From positions 1 to 64,000 of the forward strand of contig NZ_CALUCZ010000007.1 in assembly GCF_943914685.1 (NCBI RefSeq): DNA of 64,000 nt. The letters are read 5' to 3'. The position numbers and the translations under genes were made by a program. The notes beneath the pieces are model-generated. The model was not told the DNA's origin. It ran no database searches and saw only the letters and a list, made by a program, of their open reading frames with translations. Source of the stretch: an uncultured Mobiluncus sp. (lineage in GTDB: Bacteria; Actinomycetota; Actinomycetes; Actinomycetales; Actinomycetaceae). This document shows positions 1 through 8,955 of the stretch, one piece after another (the first letter of the stretch is position 1; each line of letters starts with the position of its first letter).

Positions 1-18
1 CCACTGAGCTACGAGGGC
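1..18 (-). tRNA. tRNA 5' end, cut by the window edge
   Basis: Read on the minus strand, the first 18 bases give GCCCTCGTAGCTCAGTGG. This is a tRNA acceptor 5' strand followed by the conserved TAGCTCAG D-arm start. The anticodon lies outside the window. The sequence resembles actinobacterial tRNA-Arg, but the isotype cannot be read here. Confidence 0.6.
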
Positions 19-84
19 AGCGTTACCAAGTCTACTGTCTTTTCAACACGATTTTAAACCTGACGGACAGAAAACCGACTGTGA

Positions 85-125
85 TAAAAAGCGAAGTGGA
101 GCCGGAATACCGACTCCACTTCGCT
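85..125 (-). terminator. Intrinsic terminator of the NlpC/P60 gene
   Basis: A perfect 12-bp stem (90-101 with 114-125, arm AGCGAAGTGGAG) is followed on the minus strand by a run of five Ts. It sits just past the stop of the NlpC/P60 gene. Confidence 0.9.
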
Positions 126-136
126 AAGTAATAAGG

Positions 137-892
137 TTACTGACCGATACGCACGTATTCAGGATTACCGTAAACCTGCTGAACTCTCACGGATTCGCCA
201 GGGCGCGGAGAGTGTACCATCTTGCCTTCGCCGAGGTAGACGCCAACGTGGCCGCCGTAGTAAACGATGTCGCCTGCTTGGGCTTCCCCAGCGGAAACGT
301 GCTTGCCGGAAGCGCCTTGAGCCCATGAAGTGCGGGGCAGGGCAATCCCAGCTTGGTTGTAAACGTAACCAACGAAACCGGAGCAATCAAAGCCATTGGG
401 TGTGGTTCCGCCATAGACGTAGGGCACGCCCTGGTAGCGCAGGGCAATGTCCGCAATAGAACCGCCGGCGATATTAGCCGGGATAGAAATCGGAGCGGCA
501 GAAACCGCGGCGCGCCCGGCGCTGCGATTAGCGGTGCCGTGATTGTTAGCACTCTGAGCCTGCGCCTGCTGTTGCTGAGCCGGCACCTCGACCTGACCTT
601 CGGTCCACGCCACGTTCTCTGGGGCGGTGACCACCGGGTTAGCGGCAACCGCAAGGTGCGCCTGCGCAACGGCGTCGCCTACCTGAGCGGAGACCGGCAC
701 TTTGGCCTGGGAAGGGGTGTCTGCACCTTCTGGAGCGGCAATGGCCGAACCAGCCCAAACGGTGCCCAGCGCCAAACCGGCGGAGGCTGCGGCTACAAAC
801 CCTTTCTTTCCATCGATGTTTTTCAAAGAATCTAAAGGTGTAACGGGCTTAGTTGCGGCGCGGTGCCGAGCCCGAGAAGTGGTGTTAGCCAA
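137..892 (-). CDS. Secreted NlpC/P60 cell-wall endopeptidase
   Basis: A 251-residue peptidoglycan peptidase of the NlpC/P60 (C40) family, which cuts stem-peptide bonds outside the cell. The N-terminus is basic with a hydrophobic stretch at about 31-52 ending in AIAA, consistent with export. A Gln/Ala-rich linker spans about 100-140. The catalytic domain follows, with the nucleophile Cys170 in FDCSGF, His215 in GGHVGVY and a third polar residue, probably His227. The predicted start is TTG at 892, behind an AAGGGAC-type ribosome site. The leader carries two small hairpins and a terminator follows the stop, so it is probably a single-gene unit. Which bond is cleaved cannot be told. The family call is firm. 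Confidence 0.9.
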   Translation of the reverse strand: MANTTSRARHRAATKPVTPLDSLKNIDGKKGFVAAASAGLALGTVWAGSAIAAPEGADTPSQAKVPVSAQVGDAVAQAHLAVAANPVVTAPENVAWTEGQVEVPAQQQQAQAQSANNHGTANRSAGRAAVSAAPISIPANIAGGSIADIALRYQGVPYVYGGTTPNGFDCSGFVGYVYNQAGIALPRTSWAQGASGKHVSAGEAQAGDIVYYGGHVGVYLGEGKMVHSPRPGESVRVQQVYGNPEYVRIGQ

Positions 893-913
893 CCTTGTCC
901 CTTTCCTTGAAGG

Positions 914-953
914 CCTGATTTCAAGTTCAGGTTCCGGACGGTTTGAGCCGTCC
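914..953 (-). promoter_or_regulatory. Two consecutive hairpins in the NlpC/P60 leader
   Basis: Two stem-loops stand side by side in the 5' leader: GGACGG/CCGTCC (936-941 with 948-953, 6-nt loop) and CCTGA/TCAGG (914-918 with 927-931). They end about 20 nt before the TTG start. NlpC/P60 leaders in actinobacteria often carry c-di-AMP riboswitches, but I cannot match that consensus, so only the secondary structure is claimed. Confidence 0.4.
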
Positions 954-1048
954 TAAGAACGTGTTTCTAACACTACACCATTGAATTTCAAATGTCACAT
1001 TTGGATAACAATTCCCGGCGGTTTTGACAAGATTTGGGCAATTTTTGC

Positions 1049-1762
1049 CTATAGCTTTATGAAAAAATGCTTGAAGAGATCACGAGGAATCGTTACTACC
1101 GGCAGGTCTTTTTCGCCACTTTTCCCTGTATTTTCAAGGAAAAGTGCGGCAGTCTCGGCGCCGTCGTCAAACCTGAGCGTAACCTTAGAGCCAGGTAACA
1201 TTTTGGCCTCACTTAATTTCTTAAGAATTCCCTCACAAGCCTGTACCGGCTCTCCGATTCTCCCAATCTGCACCGCTCCGCCGTCTGGGTGACGACGCCA
1301 GAAAGAATCCAGGGTGGCCCCCTCGACTGTGGGGTCAAAGTTCTTATAGTTCTTAACCCGGCGAGGAATCGGATTGCCATAGGGATCACAATCCGGCATT
1401 TGCAGCAGCGCCAACAACAGGGACTCGACTTTCTCGCTCATGACGTGTTCCCAACGGCAGGCTTCATCGTGGGCTTCGTCCCAAGGCAAGCCGATGACGT
1501 CGGTCAAGAGCCGTTCTGCCAGCCGGTGTTTGCGAATGACCTCGGTGGCCTCGCGCAGCCCCTGTTCAGTTAACGTAATTTTCCGGTCGTCTTCCAGACT
1601 CAGCAGCCCGTCGCGCTCCATACGGGATATGGTCTGGCTGACCGTTGGCCCGGAATGGCCCAATCTCTCCACGATTCGGGCTCGCAACGGAGCCACTCCG
1701 TCTTCCATCATCTCGTAGATGACTTTCAGATACATTTCCGTGGTATCGACCAGTTCACTCAT
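1049..1762 (-). CDS. dtxR: DtxR/IdeR iron-dependent repressor
   Basis: A 237-residue metal-activated repressor that binds DNA when loaded with Fe2+ and controls iron uptake and storage. The N-terminal winged helix contains SGPTVSQTISRMERDGL. The dimerisation and metal domain keeps every ligand at the classical DtxR numbers when translation starts at ATG 1762: Met10, His79, Glu83, His98, Cys102, Glu105 and His106. This match, plus a GAAAGAG ribosome site, decides the start over an upstream in-frame codon at 1801. Residues from about 150 on form the SH3-like third domain. The gene is divergent from serC. No clear iron box was found in the shared 220-bp region. Confidence 0.96.
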   Translation of the reverse strand: MSELVDTTEMYLKVIYEMMEDGVAPLRARIVERLGHSGPTVSQTISRMERDGLLSLEDDRKITLTEQGLREATEVIRKHRLAERLLTDVIGLPWDEAHDEACRWEHVMSEKVESLLLALLQMPDCDPYGNPIPRRVKNYKNFDPTVEGATLDSFWRRHPDGGAVQIGRIGEPVQACEGILKKLSEAKMLPGSKVTLRFDDGAETAALFLENTGKSGEKDLPVVTIPRDLFKHFFIKL

Positions 1763-1984
1763 TCGCGTGGCTCTTTCTGCATCGTGACTTCTCAGCAACA
1801 ATCAGTTTTTACACCGCCAAGAACACTCTCTAACCTATCAAAATTCTTAACTAGCGGGCACCTCTCCGGTCGGGTTCCTTCCTCAGTTCAGTTTTCCCGG
1901 TCTCTTTCTCTATTCTTCACAAGGGTGTTTGGGATGGTTTCCGCGGATTGTTCGGCCTGATGTGGGTGGTGGCATAATCGAAAC

Positions 1985-3109
1985 GTGAGTGAATATGCGA
2001 ACCTAAAGATTCCCGCCGAACTTTTGCCCAAAGACGGCCGTTTTGGCTGTGGCCCCACCCTGATTCGTCGTGAGCAACTGGAGCATTTGGGTCATTCGAC
2101 CCTCATGGGTACTTCTCACCGCCAGCCACCGGTAAAGAATCTGGTGGCCGACTGTATCTCGCGGATGCGTGACCTTTTCGAGGTTCCCGCCGATTACACG
2201 GTGGCCCTTGGCAACGGCGGAGCCACCACTTTCTGGGCTGCTGCCACCGCGTCTTTGGTTCGCCACCGTGCCGCCCACGCCGTCTTTGGTTCTTTCGGTG
2301 AAAAGTTCGCCAAAGAGACTTCGGGGGCACCTTTCCTTGAGGAATCACTCATTACCAAGGCAGAGTTGGGCGACTCTACCCTCCCGCAGCTTAGTGAGCA
2401 GGCCGATGTTTATGCTTGGCCGCAGCAGGAAACCTCTACCGGGGCGATTGCGCCGGTGAAACGCCTGGGCCACTCCGATCAGCTGGTGTTGATTGACGCG
2501 ACTTCCATCGCCGGTTCTGTGCCGGTCGATTTAAGCCAGACTGATGCATACTATTTTTCCCTGCAAAAAGCTCTGGGGTCAGACGGCGGATTGTGGTTCG
2601 CTTTCCTCTCGCCCCAAGCGGTGGAGCGTACCGCTGAGGTTACCGACAAGCCCTCCTCGGGTCGCTGGATTCCCGCAATCTTGAACTTGCAAACTGCGGT
2701 GGCAAATTCCGTAAAGAATCAGACTTTGAATACGCCGGCTATCGCCACGTTGGAGCTGCTACACTCTCAGTTGCAGTGGTTGGATAGCCTCGGCGGTCTC
2801 CAGGCAGCGCAACAGCGGGTTCGCGCCAGCTCTGAGGCGATTTACGCATGGGCACAAGCTCAGCCTTTCGCATCTCCCTTTGTCTCAGACCCCGCCAAGC
2901 GCTCCCCGGTCGTTTCTACCATAGAGTTTGATGCCTCTGTTGATACCGCGGCGCTGCTCCAGATTTTGCGCGCCAACGGCATCGTAGATGTCAGCCCCTA
3001 CCGCGCGGTAGGCCGCAACCAACTGCGTATCGGAACTTTCCCCTCTACTGACCCCGCCGATACGACAGCACTGCTGACTTGTCTCGACTACGTTATCGAA
3101 CGCCTGTAA
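1985..3109 (+). CDS. serC: Phosphoserine aminotransferase
   Basis: A 374-residue PLP enzyme of the class V aminotransferase fold. It converts 3-phosphohydroxypyruvate and glutamate to phosphoserine in serine (and possibly pyridoxine) biosynthesis. The PLP lysine is Lys195 in SLQKALGSDGG, and Asp171 in DATSIAG fits the pyridine-nitrogen contact. GCGPTLIR and TSHRQPPV near the N-terminus match the actinobacterial SerC type. The GTG start has no ribosome site, but CATAAT at 1973-1978 ends 6 nt before it, so the mRNA is probably leaderless. A strong terminator shared with the convergent permease follows. No serA or serB is nearby. Confidence 0.94.
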   Translation: MSEYANLKIPAELLPKDGRFGCGPTLIRREQLEHLGHSTLMGTSHRQPPVKNLVADCISRMRDLFEVPADYTVALGNGGATTFWAAATASLVRHRAAHAVFGSFGEKFAKETSGAPFLEESLITKAELGDSTLPQLSEQADVYAWPQQETSTGAIAPVKRLGHSDQLVLIDATSIAGSVPVDLSQTDAYYFSLQKALGSDGGLWFAFLSPQAVERTAEVTDKPSSGRWIPAILNLQTAVANSVKNQTLNTPAIATLELLHSQLQWLDSLGGLQAAQQRVRASSEAIYAWAQAQPFASPFVSDPAKRSPVVSTIEFDASVDTAALLQILRANGIVDVSPYRAVGRNQLRIGTFPSTDPADTTALLTCLDYVIERL

Positions 3110-3120
3110 CGAAAATAAAT

Positions 3121-3160
3121 CGTAAAAGACCCGACCAAGGTCTTGGCCGGGTCTTTTACG
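3121..3160. terminator. Bidirectional terminator between serC and the purine permease
   Basis: A 13-bp perfect stem (3121-3133 with 3148-3160, arm CGTAAAAGACCCG) carries an inner CCAAG/CTTGG stem. The A- and T-rich arm ends make it usable in both directions. It lies in the gap between two convergent genes. Confidence 0.9.
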
Positions 3161-3171
3161 TCGGAACTCAG

Positions 3172-4668
3172 TTAGGCAAAGAGAGCCTGAATGGGTCCCA
3201 GGGCAAAGTAGATAACGAACAAAATGCCCACCACCCACATCAACGGGTGAATCTCTTTGAACTTACCGCGCGACAATTTCATGATGATGAAAGCGATGCA
3301 GCCAAACCCGATACCGGCGGTAATCGAGTACGAGAACGGCATCATGGCGATAGCCAGGAAGGCTGGAATCGCGTTCTCAGCGTTCTTCCAATCAATATCC
3401 GCCACCTGCGTCATCATCAGGAATCCCACAAAGACCAGGGCGGTTGACGCGGCTTCTGCCGGCACCAGCTCTACCAGCGGGGCAAAGAACATAGACAGCA
3501 GGAAACACACCCCGACCACGACCGAGGACAAACCGGTACGGGCTCCCGCACCAACACCGGAAGTGGACTCCACGTAGGAGGTGTTCGAGGAAACGCCGCC
3601 TAAACCGCCAGCCATGGCAGCTAGGGAGTCAATGAGCAGAATCTGCAGGGTACGCGGCGGGTTACCTTTCTCATCTAGCAAATCGCCGGCAGCACCGACG
3701 CCGACCATCGTGCCCATCGTGTCAAAGAAGTCTGCCAGCATCAGGGAGAAAATCAGCAGCAGCACGGAAATTACCGGGAGCTTTGTGAACGCCCCAAAGA
3801 AGTCAATCTGACCAAAAGTGGCGAAATCAGGAAGCTGCACAGGCGAGCCCTGCAAAGCAGGAACGTTCTTGGTCCAGCCAGTTTCGTTGACGACCTTGCC
3901 AGTCTCATCAGTCATCAGCGGAATCTTGACAATCGCTTGAATAATGACTGCGAAAACAGAAGACACTACAATCCCGATGAGAATGGCGGCCTGAACCTTG
4001 CGAATGTAGAGAACCAAAATGACCACAAAACCGATGAGGAACACGACCATCGGCCAACCGGCGAAGGACCCCCCGATACCGAGCTGAACCGGAGTGCCTC
4101 CCGGACGGACAATCCCCGCGTTGATGAGGCCAACCAACGCGATAAATAAACCAATACCAACCGAGATAGCGACTTTCAGCTGGCTGGGGACGGCGTTAAA
4201 GACAGCCTCACGGAAACCGGTGACCACCAACAGCGTAATGACGACGCCCTCCCAAAAGATGAGCCCCATCGCTTCGCCGTAGGACAGTCCGAAAGGACCG
4301 AGCACTAGGGTAAAAGACACCATTGCGTTCAGCCCCATGCCAGCCGCCAGAGCCAAGGGGAAGTTCGCTACCAGACCCATCAAGATAGTCATCAAGCCGC
4401 CGACCAGGGCAGTTCCCGCCGCGATTGAGGCGGGGGTGACATTTTCAGCTCCACCGGCGCTGGCGGCCGCAATCAGAATGGAGGGATTGACGACCAAGAT
4501 GTAAGCCATCGCAAAGAAGGTCACCAGGCCGCCGCGGATTTCTTGCCTTACGGAAGATTTACGCTTGGAGAGTTCGAAAAAACCATCCAGTCCTCCGCTG
4601 GTGCGGGTGGAACCAGTAGTGGTTTTCTTACCGGATTTGTTTGCAGGTTTAGTTGTATTATTGCTCAC
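3172..4668 (-). CDS. NCS2-family purine permease (AzgA-like)
   Basis: A 498-residue polytopic membrane protein of the AzgA branch of the nucleobase:cation symporter-2 family, which takes up adenine, guanine or hypoxanthine. Features seen are the N-terminal GLVTFFAMAYILVVNPSIL helix, the substrate-helix motif MLADFFDTMGTMVG, and SSNTSYVESTSGVGAGARTG in the second half, with about 12-14 hydrophobic segments. A basic Ser/Thr-rich cytoplasmic tail of about 30 residues precedes the first helix. The start is GTG with no ribosome site, while TAGCGT (plus-strand 4675-4680) ends 6 nt upstream, suggesting a leaderless transcript. No purine-riboswitch-like structure was seen upstream. Which purine is carried cannot be read from the sequence. 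Confidence 0.92.
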   Translation of the reverse strand: MSNNTTKPANKSGKKTTTGSTRTSGGLDGFFELSKRKSSVRQEIRGGLVTFFAMAYILVVNPSILIAAASAGGAENVTPASIAAGTALVGGLMTILMGLVANFPLALAAGMGLNAMVSFTLVLGPFGLSYGEAMGLIFWEGVVITLLVVTGFREAVFNAVPSQLKVAISVGIGLFIALVGLINAGIVRPGGTPVQLGIGGSFAGWPMVVFLIGFVVILVLYIRKVQAAILIGIVVSSVFAVIIQAIVKIPLMTDETGKVVNETGWTKNVPALQGSPVQLPDFATFGQIDFFGAFTKLPVISVLLLIFSLMLADFFDTMGTMVGVGAAGDLLDEKGNPPRTLQILLIDSLAAMAGGLGGVSSNTSYVESTSGVGAGARTGLSSVVVGVCFLLSMFFAPLVELVPAEAASTALVFVGFLMMTQVADIDWKNAENAIPAFLAIAMMPFSYSITAGIGFGCIAFIIMKLSRGKFKEIHPLMWVVGILFVIYFALGPIQALFA

Positions 4669-4721
4669 CGCTTAACGCTAGCCGTTTCCGCGACGATAAG
4701 CCAAAACGCGACGTCACAGGC

Positions 4722-5540
4722 TTAGGCATCCGCAGCTTTTCCCGAAAGGGTAATCTCATCAGGGTCGAGTTCCTGCAGGGATTTGTCGTCCAAGAAGGTC
4801 CGTCCCACCGGCAGCGTGCTCGGGGTCAGGTCCGCATCGGTTTCTGAGTGCGCCCCACAAGTGTGGTCCATCGCCACCACGTGTCCGTCGTCAGGGCTCC
4901 ACGCGTTGGTACACAGACCAAACTCCAACCGCAGCGAACCACTAATTTTCCACAGATAACCGCAGGTGGAGCACGGATCTGCCGGCGGGTTACCGTGACG
5001 ATCCAGTTCGGTGCGCGAATGCGCGTCACGCAGCCAACGTTTTACCGCTGCATTGCGTCCTTCCCGATTCAACACCCGTTTCCGTCCCAGTCCCAGTTCC
5101 CACAGGGCCAGTTGGTCAGCGTCCTCGCCGGTGGCTTCATATCCTTGGTCGAGGTTCGGGTCGTCCGGGTCGTAGGGAGTCCGGTCTTTACGACCTAGGT
5201 CACCGGGCTCCAAACGCTGCGACCACGGTACCCACGGGGGGGCCAACAAGGCGCCCTCGGCAGGCAGCAGGTCGGTTTCACACACCGTCCCAATCCGTCC
5301 ATGCGGCACCCGGGTCAGGCTGACCGCCCATACCCAGCCCTTGTATCCCGGTTTCAGGCACTCGAAAAAGTGCGTCACCAGACGCTCGCCGGTGGCTTCT
5401 ACTCGCAGATGTTCCCCGACCTCTTCATCTTTCGTGATGGATTTCAGGGCCTCGCGGGCTAGGTCGGACTGTTTGGCCAGCACTGAGTCGGGCTCCGCGG
5501 CCCCGGCTGACTTAGTCGCTTGTGTTCGTTTTTGAGCCAT
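4722..5540 (-). CDS. DUF3027 domain protein
   Basis: A 272-residue soluble protein of the actinobacterial DUF3027 family, whose biochemical role is unknown. The central part is rich in Trp and acidic residues (GYKGWVWAVSLTRVPHGRIGTVCETDLLP). A CSTCGY pair at about 190 and later Cys and His residues (FGLCTNAWSPDDGHVV, DHTCGAHSE) could bind a metal. The ATG at 5540 sits 6 nt behind GAAGGAG, so it is preferred to the TTG one codon upstream. It follows the cold-shock gene by 64 bp on the same strand, a pairing common in actinobacteria that hints at a linked role in RNA handling. Confidence 0.85.
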   Translation of the reverse strand: MAQKRTQATKSAGAAEPDSVLAKQSDLAREALKSITKDEEVGEHLRVEATGERLVTHFFECLKPGYKGWVWAVSLTRVPHGRIGTVCETDLLPAEGALLAPPWVPWSQRLEPGDLGRKDRTPYDPDDPNLDQGYEATGEDADQLALWELGLGRKRVLNREGRNAAVKRWLRDAHSRTELDRHGNPPADPCSTCGYLWKISGSLRLEFGLCTNAWSPDDGHVVAMDHTCGAHSETDADLTPSTLPVGRTFLDDKSLQELDPDEITLSGKAADA

Positions 5541-5604
5541 CAACAGCTCCTTCGTGTCACTTCTTGGTCTGGTTTCAGTCTGGTTTCAGTCTTTCGGCTG
5601 GCAT

Positions 5605-5982
5605 TTAGGCTTCAAAAGACTGCGCCACAATTTTCAGCATCTTGGCAATCTGCTTGCCGTTTTCGGGATACTTTCCCCGGCGCAGGCTTCCCGAGGCGTC
5701 GTCGAGAATCCGAATAAGATCCTCCACAATAGGAACCATATCGGCAGCTTTCTTGCGCTGCGCCTTGGCTACGGAGGGGAGTTTTTCCACCACGGTCACA
5801 TTCATGGCTTGGCGGCCACGTTTGCCGTCAACGACCGAGTATTCCACCTTGGTGCCGGGATGCAAATCCACCACGTTCTCAGGCAGGGCCGAGGCGTGCA
5901 GGAACACCTCTTCACCGTCGGCTCCGGCCACAAACCCGAAACCCTTGACAGCGTCGTACCATTTCACTTTCCCGCTCGGCAC
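5605..5982 (-). CDS. Cold-shock domain RNA-binding protein with C-terminal extension
   Basis: A 125-residue protein with a cold-shock domain in residues 1-68, carrying RNP-1 (KGFGFV) and RNP-2 (VFLHAS). These bind single-stranded nucleic acid, and such proteins act as RNA chaperones. About 55 extra residues follow, basic then helical, ending in AKMLKIVAQSFEA. Long Csp proteins of this kind occur in mycobacteria and relatives, unlike the 67-residue E. coli type. The GTG at 5982 is chosen because AGGAGG lies just upstream and the protein then starts as PSGKVKWYD, matching the family. DUF3027 follows in the same direction. Confidence 0.92.
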   Translation of the reverse strand: MPSGKVKWYDAVKGFGFVAGADGEEVFLHASALPENVVDLHPGTKVEYSVVDGKRGRQAMNVTVVEKLPSVAKAQRKKAADMVPIVEDLIRILDDASGSLRRGKYPENGKQIAKMLKIVAQSFEA

Positions 5983-6098
5983 TTGTCCTCCTCTAAAATC
6001 TTGGTCCACTTACCGCTCAAATCTAACGATTGCGGTAAAATTTTCAACCCAACCAGTCTAACTGCAAGCCCTAGCTGAGATAAAGTTATAGGTGACGT

Positions 6099-8192
6099 TT
6101 GTTGTGTTCGGAAGAAAGTAGCAAAGTTACTGTGTTCTCAAGAGTTCGTTTCATAGCGGCAGGTTTTATTCTGCTGATGGCGGGGTTCGTTCCGGCGAAC
6201 TTCGCCCAAGCTTTACCCGCTATCCAGCCTGCAGCCGATCCCCTGGACATTTCCAGCAATCAGATCTACGACCCCGATAACAAGCTGGGTGATGACGGCA
6301 TCTATCAGGTAAAAAGTTCCATCGAAGCCGCCAAAAATTTTAATATGTCGGTTTATATCGCTATCGTTCCCGATTTCGGTGAGCTCGCTCCTCGAGAATG
6401 GAACGAAAAAACGATGCAGCTGTCGCACTTGGAGGCCAATTCTTACCTACTCTCTATCGCCTACAACCCCAATGAGGACGGTTCGGGTGAGATTGCGGCC
6501 TCTTCCACCGCTGGTTCAGCTATCAATAGTGCCCAAGCCGGAGATCGGGCTATGCAGGTTTTGCCCTACCAGCTGAGCAACGGTGAATACGCTTCGGGCG
6601 TGAGTTCTTTCGTCCAACAGTTGATGGATCTGGCTATGTCGGCGGGTTCCGGCTCCGCCGCCCCCGCGGGTGATACCGATGTATCAGGACGTTCCACCAA
6701 TAACTGGTTCATCCTCATGCTCATTTTGGCGATGCTGGTGGCGGTGGCGTTGGCTATCGCGATTTACCGGCGGAATTCTTACAACACCGCGGCAAGGCCT
6801 CACGACACCGTGGACTTTGACGAGGTTGAGAGCGCCGATCACGACAGCGAATTTGAAAGCAGCGAAGAATTTGCCTCAGGCACGACAGACCAATACATGC
6901 CTCAAACTGAAGTCACACAGCCAGTTCCTCCCGTCGGCACCCCGGATGTCGTGACGGCTGCCCCCGGGGCAGTTCCGGAAGATGTCTATGCCACGAGTGC
7001 TCCGCAGGAAGCCAACCAGTCGGAAGCAACGGCCTATCCAGAGCCAGAAATGCTCTTCGACGAAGCGGCTGCCGCGGAAAATGAAGCCAACTTCGAACGC
7101 GGACTCAATGCCTTAAACGACTTGAACAATTCCATTTTTGCGGCCACCGAGGACTTGCACGCGTCCGTACAAGCCTTCGGAGAAGCAGAAACCAGCAACT
7201 TCGCCGCGACCCTAGAGTCCTCCCGCAACCAAGCCAACGCTCTGATGAACTGGCTGGCGGGAGCCGATGTAGTCAACCGTGAGGAAGCCGGACAACTTGA
7301 AGATTCGGCTCACCAGGTTAAGCAGGCCCTGTCCGCTGAAGTACTGGAATTCACGAAACGTCGCCATAATCCCGATCAAGTTAAGGCTTCCTTCAATCGA
7401 CTGGTAACTTCCTGGAACCGAGCACGGAAGTCTCTGGCCCAAGTTGAGACCATGGAAAAGCAGCTGGAAGCCGACTATCCGCAAGCGAATTTAGGTCACG
7501 CTAGCGCGAACCTGAGCCAATCGAAGCGGTTGCTAAAGGCAGCCTACAAAGGCATCTTGTCCGGGCAAAAGTGTCTGCAGGAGGGCGATGCCAAGACTGC
7601 AATCCGTTATGCGCGCGGTTCCGAACGGGCTGTCACCCAGACCGAATTCGCCTTGGAACACATAACGAAACTCGGTGCATTCTTGTCAGAAACCAGGGAA
7701 CACCTTTCCACAATGCTGGAAAGACTGAATGCGGACGTGCAAACCATCCGGACTTACGACCCCGAAGCGAATGGGCAGGAAATTGCCATCACGTTACGGA
7801 CCATGGACAAGGCTCGCAAGGCTCTGGCCGGAGAGGGCGACCCCATCATTGCCTTGAGTAAACTCTGCGGTCTGCAAGCAAATCTGTTCAATGTCTATGG
7901 CACTTCGGTTCTGGCGCAAGAATTGGCCCAGCTACAGGCACAATTCCCGCAGCGTCTGGCGTGGGAACAGCAGCATCTGGAACTGCTGCGCACGAATATC
8001 ATGTTGCGCCGTAAGAGCATCGACCCGCAGATAGAGGTGGAATTGTCTCGCTGCGAGCAGCTCATTGCCCAGGCTCGAGAAAAGCTCCCACAAGAACCGC
8101 TCATCGGAATGACAATGCTTTCTACCAGCGCAGAGATGTTGGTTCAGTTGGGCAGTGGGATTCCGGTAGCTTTCCCCACGCCGGCTAAATAG
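6099..8192 (+). CDS. TPM-domain membrane protein with long coiled-coil tail
   Basis: A protein of up to 697 residues. A hydrophobic export signal ends near NFAQA. It is followed by an extracytoplasmic TPM domain (LDISSNQIYDP to about 180), a fold found in phosphatase-like and photosystem-repair proteins. One transmembrane helix (NNWFILMLILAMLVAVALAIAI) follows at about 203-224. The remaining roughly 470 residues are acidic and then strongly helical, rich in Glu, Gln and Leu, and predicted to be cytoplasmic coiled coil. The start is uncertain: TTG 6099 opens the frame, while GTG 6132 gives a tidier signal peptide. Similar proteins are found across actinobacteria and their function is not settled. 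Confidence 0.75.
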   Translation: MLCSEESSKVTVFSRVRFIAAGFILLMAGFVPANFAQALPAIQPAADPLDISSNQIYDPDNKLGDDGIYQVKSSIEAAKNFNMSVYIAIVPDFGELAPREWNEKTMQLSHLEANSYLLSIAYNPNEDGSGEIAASSTAGSAINSAQAGDRAMQVLPYQLSNGEYASGVSSFVQQLMDLAMSAGSGSAAPAGDTDVSGRSTNNWFILMLILAMLVAVALAIAIYRRNSYNTAARPHDTVDFDEVESADHDSEFESSEEFASGTTDQYMPQTEVTQPVPPVGTPDVVTAAPGAVPEDVYATSAPQEANQSEATAYPEPEMLFDEAAAAENEANFERGLNALNDLNNSIFAATEDLHASVQAFGEAETSNFAATLESSRNQANALMNWLAGADVVNREEAGQLEDSAHQVKQALSAEVLEFTKRRHNPDQVKASFNRLVTSWNRARKSLAQVETMEKQLEADYPQANLGHASANLSQSKRLLKAAYKGILSGQKCLQEGDAKTAIRYARGSERAVTQTEFALEHITKLGAFLSETREHLSTMLERLNADVQTIRTYDPEANGQEIAITLRTMDKARKALAGEGDPIIALSKLCGLQANLFNVYGTSVLAQELAQLQAQFPQRLAWEQQHLELLRTNIMLRRKSIDPQIEVELSRCEQLIAQAREKLPQEPLIGMTMLSTSAEMLVQLGSGIPVAFPTPAK

Positions 8193-8206
8193 TTTGATAA
8201 TGGTTT

Positions 8207-8225
8207 TGACCCGGTTCTCGGGTCA
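8207..8225 (+). terminator. Weak hairpin after the TPM gene
   Basis: TGACCCG/CGGGTCA with a 5-nt loop lies 15 bp after the stop. There is no clean T-run behind it, so termination here is only possible. Confidence 0.35.
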
Positions 8226-8379
8226 TAACTGTATTTAGAAAGAGTTATCCGGCTGACGCCACGGAGAAAAAAGTTGTAAACTACTGAGACGTTTTGAAAA
8301 TTCCGGGACAGCTTTCGGAAGTCCCGGCTGTTCAAATTGTGAAAATTTAAAGAAAACACCATAAGCAAAGAAAAACTCA

Positions 8380-8955
8380 ATGAAGCTGCAAATTCCTGAA
8401 GAAGAAACAACTTACCTTCTGGTCGATGGAGAGAACATCGACGCCACCCTGGGGTTGAGCGTCTTGGGACGCCGCCCTGACCCTGATGAACGCCCCCGCT
8501 GGGATCGTGTCCGTGACTACGTCTCCGAGACTTTTCCCGGCCAAACCAAGGGGCTGTTCTTTTTGAATGCGTCTGCTCATATGCCCATGACGTTCGTCCA
8601 AGCCTTGTTAGCGATGGATTATCAGCCGATTCCCCTCACCTCCGAAGGGGATGAAAAGGTTGTTGACGTGGGGATTCAACGCACCCTAGAAGCTATCGAC
8701 AAACAAGAATACGGAAATGTGGTATTAGTTTCTCACGATGGGGATTTCGAGCCTCAATTGCGCAGTTTGCTGCGTAACGACCACGAAGTTACGGTGGTTG
8801 GGTTTGAAGAATTCCTCTCTGGTGAGCTGCGCACTCTTGAGGAAAACGGTCTAAAAATCGTCGATTTGGAGCGCGAAATTCACGCTTTCAACGCTCCGCT
8901 GCCCCGCATCGGAGCCATCGAACTGAGCGAATTTATCCCGGAAAATTTTATTTAA
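8380..8955 (+). CDS. NYN-domain (LabA/DUF88-like) putative ribonuclease
   Basis: A 191-residue protein of the NYN/PIN-like fold, in which clustered aspartates hold Mg2+ for RNA cleavage. Seen here are Asp16 in LLVDGENID, an Asp in KVVDVGI and two in VSHDGDFEP, the usual acidic set. Proteins of this type are predicted RNases, and no target can be inferred. The gene overlaps the convergent gatD stop by 8 bp. A 187-bp gap precedes it, and the ribosome site is weak (AAAGAAAA). Confidence 0.82.
   Translation: MKLQIPEEETTYLLVDGENIDATLGLSVLGRRPDPDERPRWDRVRDYVSETFPGQTKGLFFLNASAHMPMTFVQALLAMDYQPIPLTSEGDEKVVDVGIQRTLEAIDKQEYGNVVLVSHDGDFEPQLRSLLRNDHEVTVVGFEEFLSGELRTLEENGLKIVDLEREIHAFNAPLPRIGAIELSEFIPENFI

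Noticed and set aside
893..1048. c-di-AMP riboswitch in the NlpC/P60 leader
   Set aside because: Two hairpins exist, but I could not match the conserved core of the ydaO class.
1763..1984. DtxR iron box in the dtxR-serC region
   Set aside because: A TAACCTATC fragment recalls a half box, but no 19-bp palindrome is present.
4669..4721. Purine riboswitch before the purine permease
   Set aside because: The gap is only 53 bp and no three-way junction can form; a leaderless promoter explains it better.
5568..5589. Tandem copy of TCTGGTTTCAG between csp and DUF3027
   Set aside because: Only two 11-bp units; no sign of a CRISPR or of a functional repeat array. No CRISPR array was found anywhere in the window.
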